A model generated the notes under the pieces. That model was given only the letters and a program-made list of their open reading frames with translations. It searched no databases and was not told the origin of the DNA. A stretch of DNA of 30,409 bases from a virus. The DNA lies in the IMG/VR virus record IMGVR_UViG_3300025141_000498, positions 1-30,409 of that record. One strand, written 5' to 3'. Both the position numbers and the translations under genes were made by a program. Shown here in pieces: positions 7,889 to 15,010 of the stretch (position 1 is the first letter of the stretch; each line of letters starts with the position of its first letter).

Positions 7889-8056
7889 ATGCCACCACAA
7901 GACAAAAAACAAAAAAGCAAAAACTTAAAAATAAGTACGGAAACCCACTTATTACTTAAAAAATATTGCAATAAGAAAGGCCTGAAGATGTTTGCCTTTG
8001 TTGAACTCCTTATAAAAGAAAAGTGTAAGGCTGTTAAAGATATCTATGGGGAATAA
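7889..8056 (+). CDS. Ribbon-helix-helix (Arc/MetJ-type) DNA-binding protein
   Basis: A 55-residue frame starts at ATG 7889 and stops with TAA at 8054-8056, abutting the convergent stop at 8057. The product opens with a basic Lys/Gln-rich tail (MPPQDKKQKSK). A short beta-type strand (NLKISTETH) follows, then helix LLLKKYCNKKG, a turn, and helix MFAFVELLIKEKC. This is the ribbon-helix-helix layout, in which two subunits pair their strands and insert them in the DNA major groove. It should be a dimeric repressor. The tandem 11-bp repeat just upstream is a candidate operator. A poorly matching host-type promoter is possible (TTG 7817-7819, N22, TACTTTTT 7842-7849). It sits in the opposite strand gap between the sheath gene and the tail-completion gene, so it could also affect the sheath promoter. 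Confidence 0.78.
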   Translation: MPPQDKKQKSKNLKISTETHLLLKKYCNKKGLKMFAFVELLIKEKCKAVKDIYGE

Positions 8057-9130
8057 CTACCTTACTAGTACTTCAGTTAATGTTAACGTTGATGGTTTGC
8101 CTGCCGCGGGCTTAGTTATAGTTATAACCAAAATATCCCCGGGATTAACTAATATTGGTTCTTTAAGTGTTATTCCGTCTATTTGAAATGTTGTGTTTCC
8201 AATATTCTTGGTTCTTGTTATAGTTATATTAGTTTTATATTTATATGTCACATTCAAAGTTAATTGTGTAGCCCCAAACTCTAATCTATTACTAACTTTA
8301 TCTATAACTTCCTTACCTAAGGTTCTAGGTTCCTTCTCTCTATTCTTATTATCAAACCCAAACATCACTAAACTTCTAGATATTGCTGGCTTAACTTCAA
8401 ATTCTTCTTCGTCTAGTAAAAATCCCTGCATCTGAAACTGATAGTCTTGTTGGTAGTATCTCCTGTCTTCGGTATCTATTTGACTTTCGTCCCCAATAGA
8501 ATCCATAACTATAGGTATATAATGTCCTTTAACAAATGTATAAGCTTGTCTAGAGGTAAATTTCTGAAGTACCACCCTATTAAATTGATTTAACTCTCTC
8601 ATTCTATTGCACACAATTTTAACATTATAGGTGATATCTACAGGTACTGGTTGTGGTATTGTATATACATCATATCCTTTTCTGTTGCCGTCCCATGTTG
8701 GTACTTTTGCATAATGAAATTGTTTTCTATCGGGTATATTATATTTTAAAGCGGGATTACTACCATATTGTACGTCTGGTTTTCTTACAACAACTATAAA
8801 AGGTAACTCAACATTTTTATCTTGATTTGCAAACTTCCAGGTTTGAGAAAATTCTGCCCATCTTTGTAAGGTTAATATCTTATCTATTAAATTTATTTTT
8901 TTACCACTTACTGTTGTCTGTAATTGGTCTCCGACAAATTCTAACATTCCTTTATCTAAATCAGCGTGTAAAATAGATTTAGGTAAATAAGTCCCATCTT
9001 CATTTATTAAATCGGCTAACTCCCTTCTTCTATTAGGGGTAGTTATTCCATTGTACCCATCAGGATAGTGTTCTTGGATAGGGCCAGGATTTATATTTAA
9101 ATTTTTTTTTATTTTTTTAGGTAATGCCAT
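8057..9130 (-). CDS. Probable tail-completion or sheath-stabiliser protein (gp15-like?)
   Basis: This 357-residue protein begins at the last base of the preceding stop region (overlap at 9130), so it is translated with the neck-like gene upstream. The N-terminal third is basic and Asn-rich (MALPKKIKKNLNINPGPI). The middle has TLQRWAEFSQTWKFAN and PFIVVVRKPDVQYG. It also has VPVDITYNVKIVCNRMRELN followed by VVLQKFTSRQAYTF, a strand-then-helix pattern reminiscent of T4 gp15-type sheath terminators. The C-terminal 60 residues (TITRTKNIGNTTF, GDILVITITKPA) look like an added beta-sandwich. Its place between a neck-like gene and the sheath gene matches T4 order 14-15-18. The gp15 call is inference; a different neck protein is the alternative. 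Confidence 0.55.
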   Translation of the reverse strand: MALPKKIKKNLNINPGPIQEHYPDGYNGITTPNRRRELADLINEDGTYLPKSILHADLDKGMLEFVGDQLQTTVSGKKINLIDKILTLQRWAEFSQTWKFANQDKNVELPFIVVVRKPDVQYGSNPALKYNIPDRKQFHYAKVPTWDGNRKGYDVYTIPQPVPVDITYNVKIVCNRMRELNQFNRVVLQKFTSRQAYTFVKGHYIPIVMDSIGDESQIDTEDRRYYQQDYQFQMQGFLLDEEEFEVKPAISRSLVMFGFDNKNREKEPRTLGKEVIDKVSNRLEFGATQLTLNVTYKYKTNITITRTKNIGNTTFQIDGITLKEPILVNPGDILVITITKPAAGKPSTLTLTEVLVR

Positions 9131-9645
9131 TATATTCCTTTAAATTCATTTTCACTAACCCAAGAACATATTATAGTTCTATAGAAAGCTTTATACCCAC
9201 CTATAGTATGTTTCATGTCCGACGTAACCCTACCATCATTACTAACCGAATAATACCTCATCCTATCTTCTTTTTCTGGATAACCAATATAATCACCATA
9301 ATTTATATCTATATCTAATTCTTCTAAATGTTTAATATAAACTCCTAGTGTCATATTACCTGGCTCCATCTGATTTACGAGACCACTACCATAACTTTTA
9401 TTACTGGGTGTGTCTATTCTTACGTAAGCATTAAACTCTACTGGTGGTTTATATCTTATTTCTTCAGGGCCAGATTCACCGTATACATCATCAACATCTG
9501 ATAATCTTTGGTCTACTCTAAATAATACAAGTGTGAAATGCATATCACCATGTAACCACTCCATTCCTATATCCTGTTCTAGTTGGAAGTCTTCTGAACC
9601 AAAAAATTTAGATATTCGTGTAATAGGTATTTTTTTATTTGCCAT
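9130..9645 (-). CDS. Probable neck / head-closure protein (gp14-like?)
   Basis: This 171-residue protein has no motif recognised with certainty. Visible pattern: helix ISKFFGSEDFQLEQDIGMEWL, then MHFTLVLFRVDQRLSDVDDVYGES, then the strand region YKPPVEFNAYVRIDTPSN. It ends with YGDYIGYPEKEDRMRYYSV and GGYKAFYRTIICSWV. The VDDVYGES segment followed by a conserved PPVEF-type strand recalls phage neck proteins such as gp14. It is upstream of and overlaps the probable gp15-like gene by one base, and the sheath follows, which fits T4 synteny 14-15-18. A TATTTATA element 17 nt before the ATG supports late expression. The specific gp14 assignment is tentative. Confidence 0.55.
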   Translation of the reverse strand: MANKKIPITRISKFFGSEDFQLEQDIGMEWLHGDMHFTLVLFRVDQRLSDVDDVYGESGPEEIRYKPPVEFNAYVRIDTPSNKSYGSGLVNQMEPGNMTLGVYIKHLEELDIDINYGDYIGYPEKEDRMRYYSVSNDGRVTSDMKHTIGGYKAFYRTIICSWVSENEFKGI

Positions 9646-9662
9646 ATTGGTTTCCCTTTTAT

Positions 9663-9670
9663 TATAAATA
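9663..9670 (-). promoter_or_regulatory. Late-type TATTTATA element, neck operon
   Basis: The minus strand reads GTATTTATAATAAAAGGG, 17 nt before the ATG at 9645. It lies in a 63-nt divergent gap shared with the helicase promoter, whose -33 element starts at 9675, five bases away. Confidence 0.6.
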
Positions 9671-9674
9671 CAAT

Positions 9675-9705
9675 TTGTCTTTCTTTTCTCTTTTTATTAT
9701 ATTTT
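9675..9705 (+). promoter_or_regulatory. Bacteroidota-type promoter, helicase (TTG-N20-TATATTTT)
   Basis: TTG at 9675-9677, exactly 20 nt, and TATATTTT at 9698-9705, differing from TAnnTTTG only in the last base. The box ends three bases before the helicase ATG, implying a leaderless mRNA. Confidence 0.6.
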
Positions 9706-9708
9706 AAT

Positions 9709-11442
9709 ATGGAAAATTTTCCTCCAGAGATTAAAGCTAAAAATTCATTAGCTAATTATGATGGGGCCAATAACTATATTATAGGTCTCAAAAATAATAT
9801 GCTTAATAGTAAAACTTTTGTATTAACAAGGTCTCAGTCCGATTATATCAATAAAAATTATAGTAATAAACCTAAAGTTGTAAGGTTGTGGATGGAAATA
9901 GATGATTACCTTTCTAAAGAACTTATGTCCACCAAATTTCTACAATCACCACCTAAATCTATATGGATAGAAAAACTTTTAGCGGAAACGGATAAAGCTT
10001 ATCATGTGTGGGGTAAAATCATAGAAACTCAAAAACTTCATTCTTTTTGGGTACCTAAAAATCAAATTGTTCCTAGAGAATCTCCAGACCTTGATGTCGA
10101 TTTTACAGTTTTTTCCCACAGACCTCCTTTTGAACACCAAAAAAAAGCTATAATAAAATTAGTGTCTAATACAAAATATATCTTAGCGGATGATATGGGG
10201 TTGGGTAAAACTAGTTCTGCTATTATGGCTGCTATCAATCTTAATCTTCAAAAGGTATTAATTATATGTCCTGCTTCTTTAAAAGTTAATTGGAGAAGAG
10301 AAATAGAAAATTATACTAAGGATACTGTGGGTATTGTGGAGGGTAAGAACTGGGAAGACGGAAAATATATTATTATAAACTACGATATTCTGAAAAACTT
10401 TCATTCCTTACCGAAAGACTCTGACAAAAAAACAACTATATTAGATTCTAAATTTGATTTGGTTATAATAGATGAAGCTCATTATGTGTCAAATGGTAAA
10501 GCTCAAAGAACTAAATTGGTTAACAATCTTACTACTAAAATAGATAGATTATGGTTGTTGTCTGGTACCCCTATGACTTCTAGGCCTATGAATTATTATA
10601 ATTTATTAAAATTGGTTGGTTCTAGAGTGGCTAATAATTGGATTAATTATGTTAGGCGTTACTGTGATGGTAAACAAATTTTTAGGGGGTATCGTAAAAT
10701 TTGGTTGACTTTCGGTGCAACTAATCTGGAAGAGTTAAGGGATAAAACCAATGATAAGGTTTTGCGTAGGTTAAAGGAGGATGTTTTAGATTTACCGGAT
10801 AAGATTATAACCCCGATACATATGGAATTAAAATCAAAAGTTTATGAAAGTGAAATGGGTGAATATCTGGACTGGAGAAGACAGAATAGGAACAGGGGTT
10901 TATCTATCCAACTCTCAAAATTAATGAAGGTTAGACAAATTATCGCGTTAGAGAAGGTTAAGGAGACTATACAACTTATTGAGCAGTGTTTACAACAAGA
11001 TAAAAAAGTTATTGTATTTACTAATTTTACCGAACCTTTAATGACTTTACATGAGAAATATAAAAAAGAATCTGTTATTCTTAATGGTACCATGAAAAAG
11101 GAGTCTAGACAAGAAAGTGTGGACCGATTCCAAAATGACGATAAAGTAAAAGTTTTTATAGGTAATGTTAAAGCTGCTGGGGTTGGAATTACGTTAACTG
11201 CAGCTGAGGTGGTTATATTCAATGATTTATCTTTTGTACCTTCAGATATGTCTCAGTGTGAGGACCGTGCATTTAGAATAGGTCAAGATAAAAAAGTGTC
11301 TTGTATATACCCTATTTATGACAATACTATAGAAAGAACAATTTATGAAATAGTTAATAAAAAGAAATCCATTATAGATACTGTGATGGGTGATAATATT
11401 AATGAAGAAGATATTTTAGGAGAAATCCTAAACGGTTTGTAA
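9709..11442 (+). CDS. SNF2-family (SMARCAL1/UvsW-type) DNA helicase or translocase
   Basis: The 577-residue protein has a complete superfamily 2 SNF2 ATPase core. The region before residue 140 is a small N-terminal domain. Motif Q/I follows, with HRPPFEHQKKAI and the Walker A DDMGLGKTS at 161-169. Motif II is DEAH at 255-258 and motif III is SGTP at 285-288. The second RecA lobe has IVFTNF at about 435 and GNVKAAGVGITLTAA at about 485-499. Motif VI is QCEDRAFRIGQ at 516-526. The RIGQ ending and gene size are typical of SNF2 proteins related to SMARCAL1, which anneal or remodel forked DNA. T4 UvsW does comparable work in replication and recombination. It has a host-type promoter and diverges from the neck operon, so it is probably an early or middle gene. 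Confidence 0.92.
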   Translation: MENFPPEIKAKNSLANYDGANNYIIGLKNNMLNSKTFVLTRSQSDYINKNYSNKPKVVRLWMEIDDYLSKELMSTKFLQSPPKSIWIEKLLAETDKAYHVWGKIIETQKLHSFWVPKNQIVPRESPDLDVDFTVFSHRPPFEHQKKAIIKLVSNTKYILADDMGLGKTSSAIMAAINLNLQKVLIICPASLKVNWRREIENYTKDTVGIVEGKNWEDGKYIIINYDILKNFHSLPKDSDKKTTILDSKFDLVIIDEAHYVSNGKAQRTKLVNNLTTKIDRLWLLSGTPMTSRPMNYYNLLKLVGSRVANNWINYVRRYCDGKQIFRGYRKIWLTFGATNLEELRDKTNDKVLRRLKEDVLDLPDKIITPIHMELKSKVYESEMGEYLDWRRQNRNRGLSIQLSKLMKVRQIIALEKVKETIQLIEQCLQQDKKVIVFTNFTEPLMTLHEKYKKESVILNGTMKKESRQESVDRFQNDDKVKVFIGNVKAAGVGITLTAAEVVIFNDLSFVPSDMSQCEDRAFRIGQDKKVSCIYPIYDNTIERTIYEIVNKKKSIIDTVMGDNINEEDILGEILNGL

Positions 11443-11459
11443 AAACGGACTTTCCCTTA

Positions 11460-11467
11460 TATTTATA
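11460..11467 (+). promoter_or_regulatory. Late-type TATTTATA element, gene 11482
   Basis: ATATTTATAATAAAAC lies 14 nt before the ATG at 11482 and 17 nt after the helicase stop. It would separate late expression of the next two genes from the helicase. Confidence 0.55.
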
Positions 11468-11481
11468 ATAAAACACTTATC

Positions 11482-12225
11482 ATGAGTAAAAAAGAATTTA
11501 CAAAAAAACAACTTAAAAAACAGTTGACGATATTAACTGAAGCTAAAGGAGATATTAAGTCTGAATTAAAAAAAGCCTATAAAGCTTTGAAAAACCTTAA
11601 GTCTTTATTGGTTGGTCATAAATCTGGAGAACAGACATTATCTTTTAGTGATATAAAAACAATTAAAACTGCAGCGAGAAAAATAGAGGATATATACGAG
11701 GATATGGTGGATACTGAAATGACTGAAAAAGAAAAAGAAAACGAAGTGGAGGTAGAGAGGAAAAACGAGAAATCAGAAGGTCATGGTAAAATGTACAATG
11801 CCTTAAAAGGTGTTAATGAAAATAAAACTATTAATCTAAATCAGTCTACTTTGAGGAGAATTGTTGAAAGAGTTGTTAATGAACAAGACCGTCGAGAACA
11901 GTGGGGACCAAAATCACCTACATATGAACAAACTCAAGATTTAAAACAAATAAAAGCATGTGTAAACACTATACAAGGATATGAATATACTCAAGAAGGT
12001 CGTTCTCCTTATATAGGGGGTAATTTCATGACTGAATTTATGTGGCATCTTAAACAGAGTTTTGATAAGGATGCAGAAAATGCAAAAGAGATTGAATATA
12101 AAATTAAAAAATGTTTTAGAAATACGGTACTTTGGGATGAGTACGGAAAAGCATTAAGATTCCTTGGAGATGACAGGAGATTCAGGAGAATAATGAAGGA
12201 CATAGAAAAAGGCTCTATTGAGTAA
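11482..12225 (+). CDS. Unknown late protein, helical and highly charged
   Basis: This 247-residue protein is not recognised. Residues 1-75 are Lys-rich and predicted helical, probably coiled coil (KKQLKKQLTILTEAKGDIKS and onward). Residues 80-105 are almost entirely Glu, Lys and Asn (TEKEKENEVEVERKNEKSEG) and likely disordered. The shared short motif INLNQSTLRRIVERVVNE lies at 117-134. The C-terminal 110 residues look folded, with aromatic and basic residues (CVNTIQGYEY, YIGGNFMTEFMWHLKQSF) and two Cys (CVNTI and KKCFRNT). It sits between the helicase and another unknown protein that also carries the motif, with its own late-type element. A virion-internal or assembly role is inferred. Confidence 0.72.
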   Translation: MSKKEFTKKQLKKQLTILTEAKGDIKSELKKAYKALKNLKSLLVGHKSGEQTLSFSDIKTIKTAARKIEDIYEDMVDTEMTEKEKENEVEVERKNEKSEGHGKMYNALKGVNENKTINLNQSTLRRIVERVVNEQDRREQWGPKSPTYEQTQDLKQIKACVNTIQGYEYTQEGRSPYIGGNFMTEFMWHLKQSFDKDAENAKEIEYKIKKCFRNTVLWDEYGKALRFLGDDRRFRRIMKDIEKGSIE

Positions 12226-12246
12226 ATAAATAAATAAATAAATAAA
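12223..12246. repeat. (TAAA)6 microsatellite
   Basis: Six perfect TAAA units begin inside the stop codon of the upstream gene and run into the leader of the next. It lies between genes, so a change in copy number would alter spacing, not frame. Confidence 0.9.
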
Positions 12247-12267
12247 AGAATAAAAAAATAAATTATT

Positions 12268-12726
12268 ATGAGAAATAGATTTAACTTAAGTGAGTCGGAA
12301 AAAAATTATATTAGAGGCTTACACGGAATTAATGTTATCACTGAACAAGAAGAAGAGGACTTAGCTGTTGTAGATGTTGAGGATGCTCCAGGTGCTGATG
12401 AGGGAGTTGAAGAGATAGTAGACGACGAAATAACAAATGAAGAAATAGTTGATGTACCAGAGGATGAAGATTCTTGGTTAGAAGAAAGATGGGAAGACCT
12501 AACAGATGGAGTTAGAAATATATTCACGAGAAGTAAGCATTTCGCTGGCTGTTCAGGAATGGGTAGCTGTCCTGCTTTTAATAAGGTGAACAGAAGACGT
12601 AAAAAAAGAATATTACGTGGTATAAGTTTGTCTTGGCCTAGACTAAGATGGCCTAAATTTATTATACGTTGGCCTAAAATACGTTTTAGAAAAAATCCTT
12701 TTAAGGGAGCTGGAAAACATCACTAA
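12268..12726 (+). CDS. Unknown late protein, acidic N-half and basic Trp-Pro C-half
   Basis: This 152-residue protein is strongly bipolar. After a short helical motif (FNLSESEKNYIRGLHG, 5-20) comes an acidic stretch at about 26-75, nearly all Glu, Asp and Val. A linker with two Cys (HFAGCSGMGSCPAF) is followed by a very basic C-terminus with near-repeats: SWPRLR, RWPKFI, RWPKIR, then FRKNPFKG. The charge split suggests a protein that binds DNA or a basic partner, or one that is cleaved during head maturation. Nothing identifies the family. The start ATG at 12268 follows AAATTATT, the A-rich start context of this genome. It is the last gene before a strong terminator. Confidence 0.72.
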   Translation: MRNRFNLSESEKNYIRGLHGINVITEQEEEDLAVVDVEDAPGADEGVEEIVDDEITNEEIVDVPEDEDSWLEERWEDLTDGVRNIFTRSKHFAGCSGMGSCPAFNKVNRRRKKRILRGISLSWPRLRWPKFIIRWPKIRFRKNPFKGAGKHH

Positions 12727-12754
12727 ATTCTACCTGTTAAAAAGAAGATAAATT

Positions 12755-12779
12755 AAAAGGTCCGGAAGGACCTTTTTTT
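12755..12779 (+). terminator. Rho-independent terminator with GGAA tetraloop
   Basis: A perfect 9-bp stem, AAAAGGTCC (12755-12763) and GGACCTTTT (12768-12776), is capped by GGAA and followed by more T to 12779. It ends the transcript of the two unknown genes upstream. The neck gene then has its own late-type element 17 nt later. Confidence 0.93.
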
Positions 12780-12795
12780 AATGCCAACTTCCAAG

Positions 12796-12803
12796 TATTT
12801 ATA
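12796..12803 (+). promoter_or_regulatory. Late-type TATTTATA element, neck protein
   Basis: GTATTTATA lies just after the terminator and 15 nt before the ATG at 12819. Between them is AAAGGATATAAT, whose AAAGGA is the closest thing to a Shine-Dalgarno sequence seen near the annotated starts. Confidence 0.58.
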
Positions 12804-12818
12804 TAGAAAGGATATAAT

Positions 12819-13955
12819 ATGCCAACAACTATAGACCCAGCAAAAAGAACAAAATTATTTACACAAGTAAGACATCTCCTTGGTGCTCCCTTAAGAGGAG
12901 TCGAGTTAGAGGATGAAATGTTAGATACTGCTTTAGAAATCGCTATACTTGATTATGGTCAGTATGTACAAGATTGGTTGATAGAAAATCAATGGTCTTC
13001 ACTTTATGGTCAAGATATGGATGTGATATCTTTGACCAACGCCTTCCTCACAAGAGATTTAGATTTTGAAACCTCATTTACTTATGCATATTCCAAAATT
13101 GTGGGACTACAAGCTGGTGGTCCTTATGAACTTAAACAAGATTATGTAAATCTGAGTGCTGGAACTCAAATATACCAAATACCCGCTGGTAGAGAAATTA
13201 ATGAGATTATGTGGTATTCTAGAGCGGAATTAAACGAATCTTTTATTGACCCATTTCTAGGAGCGTTCGGTGGAATGGGGGGTGGATTCGGTATGGGTGG
13301 TGGTGCTGGAATGGCACAGATAGGTATTCAGGGTTCCTATTTTTTAATGCCCGCGTTTGATGTTCTATTAAGAATGCAAGATAGAAATATAAAGAATAGA
13401 ATGATTGGTGGTGATTTAACTTATAGAATTACTGCTGGTGCGGGAGGAATTCATGGTCCAAAATACCTCCATTTATATAATGTACCTGGTGGTAGATTTG
13501 ATTTTGGTAATATAATGGCCAATCAACAAAGAGTTTGGTATTGGTATTATGATTCTGGTCCTACGAATAGAGATGATTGTTTAGATAAAAATAAAGATAT
13601 TATTCTATTACCTAGTGATGTTGATTTAGAGGAAATGACCTTTACAGAGTTAAATCCCCCGGCACAATCATGGGTGAGAAGATACTTTTTTGCTAAAGCT
13701 AAAGAAATGTTGGGTCGAGTTAGAGGTAAATTTCAAGGAAACCTTAAAACACCAGATTCTGAATTAACTATGGAATATTCCGACTTACTTACAGAATCAA
13801 AAGATGAGGTGTCTAAATTAATAGAAGAATTGATGGCTAGGTTGGAGAGATTAAGAAATGATAAAATGTTAGAGAGAAAAGCTCTAGAGGCTGAGAATCT
13901 AAATAAGTCATTAGGGTATAGACCAATAAATCCAGGCTCAATATTTGTTATATAG
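12819..13955 (+). CDS. gp13: Neck protein, T4 gp13-like
   Basis: The 378-residue protein begins with helical adaptor-like sequence (KRTKLFTQVRHLLGAPL, then DEMLDTALEIAILDYGQYV). A Gly/Met-rich loop follows at about 147-168 (FGGMGGGFGMGGGAGMA). The C-terminal third has the conserved segment NPPAQSWVRRYFFAKAKEML and GRVRGKFQGNLKTPDSELTM. The run ends with a long charged helix, VSKLIEELMARLERL. This C-terminal pattern is that of T4 gp13-type neck proteins, which close the packaged head and provide the site for tail attachment. It is larger than T4 gp13 (309 residues), partly from the Gly-rich loop. A late-type element and a preceding terminator indicate an independent late transcript. The appendage gene follows two bases later. 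Confidence 0.78.
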   Translation: MPTTIDPAKRTKLFTQVRHLLGAPLRGVELEDEMLDTALEIAILDYGQYVQDWLIENQWSSLYGQDMDVISLTNAFLTRDLDFETSFTYAYSKIVGLQAGGPYELKQDYVNLSAGTQIYQIPAGREINEIMWYSRAELNESFIDPFLGAFGGMGGGFGMGGGAGMAQIGIQGSYFLMPAFDVLLRMQDRNIKNRMIGGDLTYRITAGAGGIHGPKYLHLYNVPGGRFDFGNIMANQQRVWYWYYDSGPTNRDDCLDKNKDIILLPSDVDLEEMTFTELNPPAQSWVRRYFFAKAKEMLGRVRGKFQGNLKTPDSELTMEYSDLLTESKDEVSKLIEELMARLERLRNDKMLERKALEAENLNKSLGYRPINPGSIFVI

Positions 13956-13957
13956 AT

Positions 13958-15010
13958 ATGGGATTTTTTACAAAAGTAGATTATGGTAGACAATTAAGAC
14001 AGTATTCAGCTAATACCGTATTATTTTCGGGTTCTACAGATATGGCTCAATACCTTACTGTGGGGTCTGCCCTTACCGTTGGTCAAAGTATTAGTGGAGC
14101 TGGTGAATTTTACTCCTATATCGACATTAATTCTTCATGGCAAGCGGCCGATGGGTGTGTAACCTGTAGTGCGTGTTCAACGGGAAATACCTTTGTTGTC
14201 GGTCCGTATTCCGCTACATCCGCAAATTGTAATGTAACTATATCAACATTTTCAGGCGTAACCGGCATGACTCCTGTGTTATCTATTGGTAAGGTTCCGA
14301 CACCACCTTTGAGTGGTGGGACTACAGCACCCGGTTTAAGTGCTAGTACACTGCAAATTAATAAATTAGGGTTATTACCTGTGGCTGCTGTACCAATGGA
14401 TTTAGGGTTAGATAATGATGGTAATGTAGTTAGAGGACCTTCATCCTCTAAAAGGTATAAAACTAACTTAAGCTCTGTACAGCGGAATAGATATCACAAA
14501 TTACTAACTTTAAATACATATTTCTTTAACTACAAAGAAACTGGTATCCCTGGTTTTGGTATGATTGCTGAAGATTTAAATGAATTGGGGTATAGAGAAT
14601 TAGTTATATATGACAGTCAAGGTAGGCCTGACAATATAGATTATAAATTGCTCTCGGTTGCGTTATTAAATTTAATACAAGGAATATATAAATCCGGGGA
14701 AGGAGTATACGAAGAATCTACTTCGTCTGAACAAGATTCTATTACTAAAGTAGTTTCTAATGATTATACTACTAACGGAGAATATCTAATTGTGGTTACT
14801 CAGTCATCTAAAATAACTTTAAACTCAGTAAAAGATACCAAAATAAAAATTAAATCTTTGTCAAAAATAGAAATTATCCCGGACACTGGATTGATTGACG
14901 GTAAATGGGAGTCTATTAGTTTGGATGGTGATAGTTGTATTGAGTTGGTTTTTGTTAAAGAGCTATCTTACTGGGTAATTGTTAGTTCAGACGGTGTCAA
15001 GGATTCCTAG
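13958..15010 (+). CDS. Appendage or fibre protein with S74 intramolecular chaperone domain
   Basis: The first 150 residues are low-complexity, rich in Ser, Thr and Gly, with a Cys cluster (CVTCSAC, 67-73). At 161-240 is the endosialidase-type chaperone domain (Peptidase S74). It has SSKRYKTN with the likely catalytic Ser163 and Lys168, corresponding to the usual SDxRxK, then FGMIAEDLNELGYRELV and IDYKLLSVALLNLIQ. In this family the domain drives trimerisation of fibres or spikes and then cuts itself off. Unusually, about 100 further beta-type residues follow it (251-350). The gene starts 2 nt after the neck gene, so it is co-transcribed, and its last 24 nt overlap the convergent polymerase gene. 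A head or neck fibre is plausible. Confidence 0.85.
   Translation: MGFFTKVDYGRQLRQYSANTVLFSGSTDMAQYLTVGSALTVGQSISGAGEFYSYIDINSSWQAADGCVTCSACSTGNTFVVGPYSATSANCNVTISTFSGVTGMTPVLSIGKVPTPPLSGGTTAPGLSASTLQINKLGLLPVAAVPMDLGLDNDGNVVRGPSSSKRYKTNLSSVQRNRYHKLLTLNTYFFNYKETGIPGFGMIAEDLNELGYRELVIYDSQGRPDNIDYKLLSVALLNLIQGIYKSGEGVYEESTSSEQDSITKVVSNDYTTNGEYLIVVTQSSKITLNSVKDTKIKIKSLSKIEIIPDTGLIDGKWESISLDGDSCIELVFVKELSYWVIVSSDGVKDS

Noticed and set aside
9661-9670. TATAAATA on the plus strand as a classical T4 late promoter for the helicase gene
   Set aside because: It is the reverse complement of the minus-strand TATTTATA serving the neck gene. The same orientation rule holds at nine other sites, and a better host-type promoter for the helicase lies at 9675-9705.
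10842-11222. Minus-strand open frame of about 126 codons inside the helicase gene
   Set aside because: It is opposite the conserved SNF2 C-terminal lobe and its sequence is a Cys/Ser/Phe-rich shadow with no family features.
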